NCBI GenBank assembly: GCA_038501625.1
Contig: JAZAYU010000180.1
Span: 887,501 to 951,500 of the forward strand
Length of the DNA stretch: 64,000 nucleotides
Direction: 5' to 3'
Origin: Corbicula japonica
Taxonomy: Eukaryota; Mollusca; Bivalvia; Venerida; Cyrenidae
The notes beneath the pieces are model-generated. The model was given only the letters and a program-made list of their open reading frames with translations, was not told the DNA's origin and ran no database searches. The translations under genes and the position numbers were made by a program. Shown piece by piece: positions 11,801-20,900 of the stretch (the stretch's first letter is position 1; each line of letters opens with the position of its first letter).

Positions 11801-14038
11801 CATTCTGAAGTAAGTTATGATCCAAAAAGGTCATTCGTTTAATTTTTCAATTTTCTGATTGAATTGAATAGATAGAAACGACACATTGAAAGCCATCAAA
11901 GACGTCAAACATCTAAATCGTGCAGGCGCGGTTTGATTGAGCCTGTTCACGAGCAGTAATGGAAGTTCGTTTTGCTATTCATGTGAACGAGCCCCGGATT
12001 AAGTGCAACTAATTATTTCCACAATCGATCACCATCGTGCTTTCGCGTTTTTATCATCATGTCATCGCACCATCGCGATTTCACCATCGTGCATCGCGGT
12101 AAAGAGAGAGAAACAAGTTTAAGTTTGTCCATACGGAAAGCCGTAATTAATAGCACTGTTTGAATGTACGGGGAGACTTTTTAAGTGTCATCCGCCACAC
12201 ACAACGCTGTTGTAAAAATTAAATCGGTATTAGTTATTTCAATTATCTGATTGAATTGAAAATTATAGTGCCTCTAGCAGAGAGCGAACCTGCACCGTAA
12301 CGGCGACAGCGCCCTTCCCTGCATTTCCTGCGACGCAACCAACTGAGCTAGCCGGGACAATCCCCAAAAAGGATGACCGGATAGCCCTGATATACGTAAC
12401 CAACACTGCATGAAATCGGTAACGGGTTATTTAACTGATAACAATACTGTCTAAATATACGGGTTGACTTGTAAAAATTAAATCGGTATTAGTTATTTCA
12501 ATTATCTGATTGAATTGAAAATTATAGTGCCTCTAGCAGAGAGTGAACCTGCACCGTAACGGCGACAGCGCCCTTCCCTGCAATTCTTGCGACGCAACCA
12601 ACAGAGCTATCCGGAACAACCCCCCCCCCCCCCCCAAAAAAAAGGTTGATCGGATAGCCTTGATATACGTAACCATCACTGCATGGCTTCGGTAACGGGT
12701 TATTTTACTGATAACAGTACTGACTATATGTACGGGGAGACTTTTGACGGCCGCCACACTGCACACATAGCGCTACTGTGAATTTCAAATGATAGTGCCT
12801 CTAGCTGGGAGCGAACCTTCACCGACAGTGCCTAGCAGCCCTGCAATTCCCGGGACGCATCCAACTGAGCTAGCCGGGACAACCCCCCAAAAAGGTTGAT
12901 CGGATAGCCCTGATATACGTAACCATCACTGCATGACATCGGTAACGGGTTATTTTACTGATAACAGTACTGACTATATGTAAGGGGAGGCTTGCAACAG
13001 ACTGTAAACAATAATTTCTAGTATTTTATATGTAATCGTCCTATAAGCTCTCAAGTTGTTTCCCTTGGTGCAAAAAGCACTGTAGTCATTGACAACGTTC
13101 GCATCTCCTCATTTAGAGACTTTAAATTAAAATAGTTTGAGTGCTAAGAAAGGTATTTTATAAGAGTTCTCTCTCCCAGTGAATATACAATCCTTACTGT
13201 TTCAAATTATAATATCAAGCAAATGAGAAAACCACCTCAAAACACTTTAATTTTCGTTTACATAACGATGTCATACCACTTATTTACCTTCCGCTTATTC
13301 TGCTTTTGTTTTCGTTTCGCAATGAAATGTATGTTGTAACGTACATAGTTGAGATATGAATTTCGTTGAGGCAGTGTTTATTTTCGTTGCAGAAAGAAGC
13401 GGAATCAAACGAAAGAAAATGCTACCAAGCAATCCTCCGCTAACACTGGTCATCCAACAGAGTACAATGTACGTAATGAACGCGATAAGATACCGTTGGA
13501 AAACTCGGCCAACGTAATTCGCATTGGAAGGAAAAAAGGAAATGCGACAATTGACCGCGATATTATTCCCATGGAAAACTCGGCTAACGTAACTCACAGC
13601 GGAAGCAGAATAGATAATGTGACAATTGACGAAAGCGATAATAACTATAACACCATCGCCCAGTGGAGAGAATTAAATATGCACAAAGATATATCCGCGG
13701 ATGCCAATGAATATGGACATTTGAACGTGCGACCTACAGCTTTTCACGATCCTACATATTCGCATACGACCGGTTTGCAAAACTCCAGTGATAACACATA
13801 CTCGCATATGAACCAATCTGCAGCAAAACTAAGTCACGTGGATCATGACACATATAGCACGTGCCAAATGACTGGGGAAACAGGAAAACACAGACCTGCT
13901 ATGAAGAATGAGGATATAGATGACACATACAACACACTCGGTAGAAATGGAAAGGCACTGAATATTCCTGAAGAAATAAACCATGTCAAAGATTTGAATG
14001 AGCCCGATTACGATCACACTAATATGAAATATCATTAA
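5749..14038 (+). CDS. WSC-domain type I membrane receptor, six exons, 426 residues
   Basis: Exons are 5749-5812, 7267-7418, 7939-8089, 10280-10447, 11710-11809 and 13393-14038. All borders are GT/AG and all phases join. Residues 1-21 are a hydrophobic signal peptide. About 25-120 is one WSC domain (GYLGCFKD start, eight Cys, CGG end); WSC domains are Cys-rich modules linked to carbohydrate binding in several families. About 123-180 is a Ser/Thr-rich stalk, about 188-211 a membrane helix, and 212-426 a cytoplasmic tail. The tail has a duplicated ENSANV segment and eight tyrosines, among them YNTI, YGHL, YSHM and YNTL, likely SH2/PTB docking sites as in scavenger-receptor tails. The ligand is unknown. 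The start is the first ATG, and it is conserved in copy 2 within the same 5' context. No named orthologue is recognised; the model rests on splice logic and the paralogue. Confidence 0.85.
6010..6224 (+). repeat. Minisatellite, 43-bp unit, five copies (intron 1 of WSC gene 1)
   Basis: The unit starts ACAAATGATCCTCCACTATT and continues into CAA-rich sequence. The five units begin at 6010, 6053, 6096, 6139 and 6182. Units alternate between AACAACAAAA and AACGACAAAA variants, suggesting expansion of a two-unit block. It is unrelated in sequence to the 46-bp array in intron 1 of copy 2. Confidence 0.9.
6330..6375 (+). repeat. tRNA-like SINE fragment
   Basis: GGGTTCGATTCCC at about 6343-6355 is a good RNA polymerase III B box. 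No complete tRNA cloverleaf surrounds it, so it is a SINE remnant and not a tRNA gene. Confidence 0.4.
6520..6740 (+). repeat. Short palindromic CCCATATGGG-type repeat cluster
   Basis: Variants of CCCATATGGGAACCATATGG recur about six times in both orientations within 220 bp of intron 1. An open frame of 70 codons here is only the translation of the repeat. It is probably a degraded MITE or foldback element. Confidence 0.45.
7267..7418 (+). CDS. WSC gene 1 exon 2: N-terminal half of WSC domain
   Basis: It follows TTCCAG and ends at ACACAG before GTTAAA, phase 1 to 0. It encodes QPDGYLGCFKDYDGN and then ELCKAGCREH, the first three WSC cysteines, ending YAGTQ. Confidence 0.85.
7939..8089 (+). 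CDS. WSC gene 1 exon 3: C-terminal half of WSC domain
   Basis: It follows TTAAACAG and ends before a strong donor GTAAGTAA, phase 0 to 1. It encodes EQNCYCGNRV, then TECNRLCPKS, then ERCGG and WRISIYDTL, supplying the other five WSC cysteines and the typical final (I)SIY strand. Confidence 0.85.
8795..8897 (+). repeat. tRNA-derived SINE fragment in intron 3
   Basis: TCGGTAGCTCGCACGG is followed by GGGTTCGAGTCCC (about 8874-8886) and GGTCGAGCCAC. The A- and B-box order is right, but the anticodon arm is too short for a functional tRNA. Confidence 0.5.
9950..10100 (+). repeat. Interspersed repeat family C, fragment
   Basis: It contains ATTGAGCCTGTTCA and, 90 bp on, TTTACAAATTTCGATTCATCC and GTGAACATGG. 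The same blocks recur at 11925-12000, 32161-32380 with 32700-32760, and 55260-55625. The element type is unknown. Confidence 0.5.
10280..10447 (+). CDS. WSC gene 1 exon 4: Ser/Thr-rich stalk, internally duplicated
   Basis: It is 168 nt, phase 1 to 1, between TTTTAG and GTGAGT. It encodes two similar 29-residue units, each built as IKTT...ISPS.Q.T.S..LPS. The paralogue exon (21126-21206) has a single unit; the 87-nt difference equals one unit. High Ser/Thr content suggests an O-glycosylated stalk holding the WSC domain off the membrane. Confidence 0.8.
11710..11809 (+). CDS. WSC gene 1 exon 5: transmembrane segment
   Basis: It encodes TSVNLSAVFIAIPVTIIV and MAIAMGLIICVIL, a single hydrophobic helix with basic residues (KKKR) at the start of the next exon, which orients the tail inside. 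Phase 1 to 2, donor GTAAGT. Confidence 0.85.
12150..12995 (-). repeat. Array of three tRNA-derived SINE copies (family B) in intron 5
   Basis: Three head-to-tail copies on the minus strand, about 250-290 bp each. Each reads (minus) GTCCCGGCTAGCTCAGTTGG as A box and GGTTCGCTC as B box, with AACCCGTTACCGA upstream and a GTACGGGGAGACTTT block between copies. The second copy carries a 19-bp poly-C run followed by poly-A near 12620. Copy 2 of the gene has two units at the corresponding place. Confidence 0.75.
13393..14038 (+). CDS. WSC gene 1 exon 6: cytoplasmic tail and stop
   Basis: It follows CGTTGCAG, enters in phase 2, and runs 646 nt to TAA. The tail begins KKKRNQTKEN, carries two ENSANV repeats with an ATID/VTID ending, and then a series of tyrosine motifs: YNTI, YGHL, YSHT, YSHM, YSTC, YNTL and YDHT. 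The YNTL and YSHM types fit SH2-binding sites. Spacing of the YxxI/L pairs (more than 20 residues) is too wide for a classical ITAM. Confidence 0.85.
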
Positions 14039-14404
14039 ATGCAAACACAGGAACCTGAATTTTTATCAGCAAATATTAAGATACTACATAATGACATTTT
14101 CACCTATATGCATTTATAAAAAAACTCATCAGGAATGGAACGCAATCGTACGCCAACCTCTCATACGTTAAAAGAATTTTCCAGCTACAGCATCGACACG
14201 GCGTTTTCGCTGGTGGAGCATTTAAATTGGAAATTTAACGTTCCTGTGATGCAAACAAATTTAAACATAGATGACAAACAAACACGAACAAAAATATACC
14301 ATTGCTGAATTAATTTATCACTACTTGCAATCTTGCTAGTTCTCTTCTATTAAAATTTTGTAATTTTGTTTTCTATCATTATTTTGTATGCCCATGGGGG
14401 GCTG

Positions 14405-14410
14405 AATAAA
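14405..14410 (+). terminator. Candidate polyadenylation signal, WSC gene 1
   Basis: AATAAA lies 367 nt after the stop codon and is the first clear one downstream. The end of the transcript is inferred, not seen. Confidence 0.5.
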
Positions 14411-15015
14411 TACTAGACCGCATTATATATTTCGTGTTTCATTACTTTTCATTCAAAAAACTGAGTATGAATTTCAGAAAAAGCTACACGCAAAAACAAA
14501 AGCTTCCGAAACAGCCAAATAATATAGAGAAAGAGAGAGCATTCATTTTAATTCGGTCATTTTTTTAACAAAATACGTGAACACGAGGGAATACGCCTTT
14601 GAACGGTTTGTGACGAAATTATTTGCTACTAGTAGTTTAAGATATTTGTATCAGGTTTTAAGAGGCACCAACCTCATATTTGCACAATCAACATAACATG
14701 AGACGAAACAAAAACAGCGTTAACAAATCTCTTCCAAAAATCTGTGCTGAAGATTAAAAAACTAACATTTGAAACAAGTCTCAAATCTCAAGCAAATGAT
14801 TGGCTAAAATGGAGACACGTCTCCTTTTCAGCTTATCGCATCTTGAGATTTAAGACTGGTTTCCATTTTCATTTTATATCTTGAGGCCTATCTCCTAATT
14901 AATATATTTTCGTAAAGATTCAGCTAAGATTTTAAACAGTCATTCTGAGCATATTTTGAAGAACATGACCAGAACCTGACTTCAAAACTTACACCTGCGT
15001 GGATACAAATTTTCT
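14411..15015. other. 3' flank of copy 1, no gene
   Basis: It matches 51475-52015 downstream of copy 2 (shared CCGAAACAGCCAAA and GAGAAAGAGAGAGCAT). I see no exon in it; it marks the right limit of the duplication. Confidence 0.6.
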
Positions 15016-15239
15016 CGCATACCAGATCAGGTCATTCGGTGTCTTTACCCGTGTAGCATATTTTGATTCTACATCCCCCATTTAGAATGAGTCACGTGCC
15101 TTATATGACGTCACGACGTCTTACGCAGTTATGAATGAACGATTGAATGTCGCGTATATCACTCCGCTACTAAAAATGCAAAGAAATATTTACAGGAAAA
15201 TACCCCCAAAATGCGCAAAATTAATACGATATGCAAGGA

Positions 15240-15350
15240 AAAGTATCATTCGCTTTTGTTGGGCGGCAGCCTCGTTACCGCCCTTGTGAATATTTCACTC
15301 GGGCCGGATCACGCGATCTTTACCCAACACACGTGAATGATACTTATAAT
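15240..15350. repeat. Small inverted-repeat element
   Basis: AAGTATCATTC at about 15241 and its complement GAATGATACTT at about 15334 bound a GC-richer interior with GGGCGG and CGGGCCGGATCACGCG. It looks like a short MITE; no target duplication was resolved. Confidence 0.4.
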
Positions 15351-16009
15351 ATTTACACTGAAAAAGACAGAACAATGGCGTAGGAGTTCGATTCCCAGTG
15401 AAGGCCGGGGAAATGATGACTTCTTGTTATCTGCAGTGTATGTAGCATAGTATCTTCAGACAAAGTATTTTATACCGTTATAACATTTGACTGAAGAAAT
15501 TTAACAAAAATCATGAAAGAGTAAATAATATTATGTTTCAATTTTTTTAACTAAGACCCACATAAACCCTGAAGAAATAAGTCCGAGTTATTTTTGTAAT
15601 GGGGTGTTTTGAAAATCACTACCCACCAGAAAATTGGTTAATTAATGTTTAGAAATAAATTTATTTGTAGCTGTAGTTGTTGTTGTGAGGGGGGAGGGCG
15701 GGTACCTATTTCCCACCTTCGACCCTACCATCCGATAATGTTTGTTGAATTTAGAAAAAATGTTTAAAAAAACAATAGCCCCAACTCAACCGTGTACCAC
15801 CCCCAACTAAAAAATATTTGTTTCGGTTTGAGTAAAAAAGCTTGAGAAATAAAGTCGATGAAATTTATGTAGAGAATCAGGGCCATGTTTTGAAAACGTT
15901 TTGAAGATGACTACCAATTTGAAAGGCTCTTAAAAGCGAAATATATCAAGACTACCAAAGGTTTTTTTAATGCGGAATATTAAGAATAAAATAATTGTAA
16001 TTACTGAGG

Positions 16010-17161
16010 AGGAAATTAATTGTTTATGAGTTGTCATAAGTACCTAAGAACCCCCCTGCGGGACGTATAACCATAATGTGAACAATTTCTGTAGAGGACC
16101 ACCCGCACCTTTTACATGTAATATTGCAAGCCGTAGATCGTTGTCCTTTAGAAGAAGAAAACTTTGTAAAAAATTCTTTAAACAGTCGTTCCAATGCGGC
16201 TTGAGATAGGCCAGGAACATGGCTTTATTATTTTCGGAGGAGACCAGGGCTACGGCCCTTGTGCCTGGTGTAACCGAACCTGTCTTGCATTCCTAAACAA
16301 TTCGTTGCTTAACGGGTAACGAAACATGAGCGCTAAATCGTCACTAGCTAGACGCACTAGATTTTTCTGATTCGTCTTTGAGCGTGTTCTGTCCCAAAGT
16401 TATAACAAGAGATTGAAACTGTTCTTCAATCTCAGTTTTATAATCTTCAGCCCAGTACTACTTTCTTGAGGAAGACCACCAGAGTCCTCACAGTTTGTTT
16501 TGTATTGCTATAGAAATCATGCTGTCTTTCTAAGGCGCTGAATTTTGTAAAACTCTTTCTAAATCAATTAAATCAGACATGAATACGGTTGGGTTGTCTG
16601 GCTGCAGAAGCCTGTTTTAACGTACATCCTTCAGATCTTATGATCCCTAGTGAGATATTCAATCCGAGGATTAGAACGAACTGACCACTCCTTGTGGCCG
16701 AAGATACTGTCCTAATCCTGCTTTGAAAATAAAAATAACTTACATTTAAACATCATTGGGAGCATCCTCTAGCTATTGTTGTAAGTACATTTCCCTATAA
16801 CAATTGTCAACTTAAAAAAAAATTACCTCTTGTGAGTTACTTAATGAATGTTATTTATCGTAGAGCATTTATAATCTGAACACATTTTATTCATTTCTAT
16901 AGTTTCGCTTTTAATCCTTAGTTTCAACGGCATGAGTTCTTCGGAAAAAGTATATTGCTCGAGAAAACAATTTTCGGAACTCGACAGAATATAATTTTGA
17001 AACGGTATCTTAGAATATAAATCCTGAATTTCCCAGAGATCAGCAGAATTTATAAAACCGGAGATACATCTTTGGCGTGATTTAACAATATCCAATTTGA
17101 TGGTTGAATTGGCAGGGATATGAAATCCACTCATATAAAACAGGCTGAAATATTGAAACAA
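16010..17161 (-). pseudogene. Decayed coding sequence of unknown family in the duplication junction
   Basis: On the minus strand, 17161-16841 is an open frame of 106 codons (containing IPFQNYILSS and EELMPLKLRI). From 16580 down to 16024, protein-like stretches continue across three frames with several stops: MSDLIDLERVLQNSAP, TEIEEQFQSLVITLGQNTLK and KAMFLAYLKPHWNDC. The acidic and Gln-rich part looks like coiled coil. Composition is less AT-rich than the surroundings. I do not recognise the family. It is most likely a dead gene copy caught between the two WSC units. Confidence 0.35.
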
Positions 17162-17886
17162 AAGTATTTTAGGAGTATATACTGTTTGTAAACAAAGTAT
17201 CGTGCTAAACCACCATTAAAGAACGTTAGTTGAAAATATAACACTGATAAAATAAGCGCAAAGACTTTTTAGACTTATAATTGTTTTCAGCTGCAGCAAT
17301 CTTATACACACATTTCGCAATTTTAATGATTTTACTCACTGCTAGTTGTGAAATATACAGTTTATACAGCTTTAGTCGTTAATTCAAAGCAAATCAAGTT
17401 TTTCTTCTTTTATTTAACCAAGAAGTAAATGAAGTAATGTTTACCCTGACCTCTTATTTTTTTAAGATCATTGTTATCAGCAAATGAAGTAATCTCGAAA
17501 ATACAATGAGCTTCTTTCCCGAAGACGTTCTAAGAGATTAGCATAAGTTGATATAAAAAGATATAAAACGTGTTAACTGTGAGAAAAAAGAAATTATCAT
17601 TCACTTTCTTGCGACAGAAAACCTATTTGTAATCCAATTCTACGTGAAGAAATAAAAAATTATGATCGATATACATGTAGTTAAGTGTATATATATGAAA
17701 CATGCCAATCTTCCTTCAAGTGTAAACAGGAAACGACAACTACAGCGTTCTAATGATTCTATGAGACATATCATTTGATGTAAGGGAAAAACGTAACTGA
17801 TATTTTTTATTACTATAATTCTCTTCCTTGTTTTGGTTAAGCCAGTTTAAAGCTCTATGGAGTTTGCATCTGACCAGATAAAAGTT

Positions 17887-17953
17887 ATGACTGTAACACG
17901 GGGAATAGATTTTCTTCTACTTTGCTTTGATGTGATGTATGTGGTTTTACAAG
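17887..17953 (+). CDS. WSC gene 2 exon 1: signal peptide
   Basis: It encodes MTVTRGIDFLLLCFDVMYVV plus LQ, one codon longer than in copy 1 and still phase 1. Asp at two positions interrupts the hydrophobic core, which may weaken secretion. The donor is GTTTGT. Confidence 0.65.
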
Positions 17954-20900
17954 GTTTGTTTTAGCTTCATCATATAGCATAAAAAATTTAATTACAATAA
18001 AACTGTACTGCTATGGAAATGAAAGTCAACATAAATGTAATAAAAAATAAACAACATTTAGAGTAAATATGGACTCTGTGAAGGGCTCATGCTCTTTAAT
18101 GAAAGTGGAACTGATTTGCAAAGCACTAACAGAGAGGCTCTCAAATGAAAGTGAAACTGACTTGCAAAGCACTAACAGAGAGGCTCTCAAATGAAAGTGA
18201 AACTGACTTGCAAAGCACTAACAGAGAGGCTCTCAAATGAAAGTGAAACTGACTTGCAAAGCACTAACAGAGAGGCTCTCAAATGAAAGTGAAACTGACT
18301 TGCAAAGCACTAACAGAGAGGCTCTCAAATGAAAGTGAAACTGACTTGCAAAGCACTAACAGAGAGGCTCTCAAATGAAAGTGAAACTGACTTGCAAAGC
18401 ACTAACAGAGAGGCTCTCAAATGAAAGTGAAACTGACTTGCAAAGCACTAACAGAGAGGCTCCCAAATGAAAGTGAAACTGACTTGCAAAGCACTAACAG
18501 AGAGGCTCCCAAATGAAAGTGAAACTGACTTGCAAAGCACTAACAGAGAGGCTCTCAAATGAAGGTGAAACTGACTTGCAAAGCACTAACAGAGAGGCTC
18601 TCAAATGAAAGTGAAACTGACTTGCAAAGCACTAAGAGAGAGGCTCTCAAATGAAAGTGAAACTGACTTGCAAAGCACTAAGAGAGAGGCTCTCAAATGA
18701 AAGTGAAACTGACTTGCAAAGCACTAAGAGAGAGGCTCTCAAATGAAAGTGAAACTGACTTGCAAAGCACTAAGAGAGAGGCTCTCAAATGAAAGTGAAA
18801 CTGACTTGCAAAGCACTAAGAGAGAGGCTCTCAAATGAAAGTGAAACTGACTTGCAAAGCACTAAGAGAGAGGCTCTAAAATGAAAGTGAAACTGACTTG
18901 CAAAGCACTAAGAGAGAGGCTCTAAAATGAAAGTGAAACTGACTTGCAAAGCACTAAGAGAGAGGCTCTAAATGAAAGTGAAACTGACTTGCAAAGCACT
19001 AAAAGAGAGGCTCTAAAATGAAAGTGAAACTGACTTGCAAAGCACTATAAGAGAGAGGCTCTCAAGTGAAAGTGAAACTGACATGCAAAGCACATGCATA
19101 ATTATAGGTCGTTTCATTTCCAGCACAACAACCAGTTGGGTATTTAGGCTGTTTTAGAGATGACGGTGGTAACAGTTTGGATAATGGTAAATTAATAGAA
19201 CTTTGTAAAGCTGGATGTAACGAACATGTTATGAGATATGCTGGAACACAGGTGAAACTATAATAACTCGTTGTTATATCATTTATATTGTGGTTTAAAA
19301 GTCACTGTTTTGCCACTGACCGTTCAAAGGAAGTAACTTTGTTCCCTATTCTTTAATTATGTGTAAATACATCTGATTTGGTAAAGTTATTTATTCGTTA
19401 AGATCTTGATAACAAATATTGTTAAATATAGATAATGAAAAAAACAACAACAAAGACATCCATTTGTTTGCATATCAGGGTCAAAGTTGCTTTTGTGGTA
19501 GCGATATTGTTCAAAGATGGCAAAGAAATGAAGCAGAATGTGACAGGATTTGTCCAAACAGCCCCAGCGAAATATGCGGTGGCTTTTTTTCTGATGATTG
19601 GCGGATATCGCTTTATGATTCATGGCGTAGTAATGAGCACACCATAATACAATGAAGTAGTTCTTTACTGATTTAAAGTTCAAAACATCTCAAATTGATA
19701 TTGATGATACTTTATCGATAATTAGCTTCCTAGAGCTGTTTTATTTGTTGTATAGTACTTATCGATGGAATGACAAGAGATTTCTATGGAATACTAAAAA
19801 ACTGTAAACGAATGATCATATAAGAAATATTAATTGCCTAAATATGACATAATTTGCATGTCATATTTGAAAACAGACATTTTGGTCATATAATATTATT
19901 CATTTAAAAGTCACGCCAGTTAAAATGTTATTCATTTACAATAAACTGCACAATAAACTGCTTATTCATAATATTTTAAATGACACGCAAAAATACACAA
20001 ATATACACATAAAATGTTAAAAAAGCACTGTTGAATTACCCCACCACTCAGGTTTCTAACGTGTTCACATGTTAAGAGCTGTTAAATGCGCTCAAGGGGC
20101 ACTCAATATGATTCCCACCTTGTGGGGGTTGGGAGTGAGTTTCAGAACCGAATAATTTTTTAAAGTATAAAATTGTCTTCTACATATAGCACAATTAAAG
20201 GTTACAATACATGTACCCCAATTCTTTCCAGAAGGTCATTACGAAACATTTGATACAATTACTTTCCACGAAACGCTTTACTTACAAAAATATGCAATTA
20301 CAGGTTATGTAATAAGATAAGAATATGCTTTATAATTTGCTTCACTAAATAACCAAAAACAAACAATAGCAATTTGTTCAAAACATAATATTGTTGAACC
20401 ACTCTTGTCCTTTGTTTATCGCAAAACGCCACTAAGTTCACTAAATTGTAAAACAATTTTTGCTAAGTCAAAGTGAAGCTTTTAGGACTTCAAATCTGAA
20501 CGGGTTACTGTGATGATTAGATTAAATTGTTTGTAATGTAGATTTTGGTGGTTAATGTTTAATGAAGTTCGGTTGATCAACCAAAGGAACCTGAATTTCT
20601 TTCAAAAATATATAAGGAGGAAGTAATTTATAAGGAGTAATTATTGAAAACAGTAGATTTTAGTTTCTTTGAAATTCGTTAGCAGAGAAAGCCCCATGTC
20701 AACACTGTAGCTTAAAAATGTATTGTAACGGGTTGCATTCCTTGTGTTTATTATATAGGCAGATTAGAGTTAACCGTCTTATATGTGGAATATGGGTGAT
20801 CTTTGAACAAAAATTTAGGATCCTGTGTATCAACAAAGAAACTGTTGGATTGTTTATCAACTGCTGTGACTAACAACAACAATTTTTATACTTAGTTGTA

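Larger units (their letters stand above)
5565..15015 (+). repeat. Segmental duplication, copy 1 (contains WSC gene 1)
   Basis: This block pairs with 17704-52015. The first recognisable match is TCAATCTTCCTTC (about 5568) with CCAATCTTCCTTC (about 17706); the last is GTGGATACAAATT near 14999 and 51999. All six exons match in order and phase, as do the intron 5 SINE array and about 500 bp of 3' flank. The duplication therefore included promoter and 3' sequence. Copy 2 is about 25 kb longer, nearly all of it from one insertion in intron 4. Confidence 0.85.

Noticed and set aside
12270..12360. Possible minus-strand tRNA gene with A and B boxes
   Set aside because: Repeated in tandem with SINE body sequence and cannot fold a full cloverleaf.
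18096..19092. CRISPR-like array
   Set aside because: Units are directly adjacent with no unique spacers, and the context is a eukaryotic intron.
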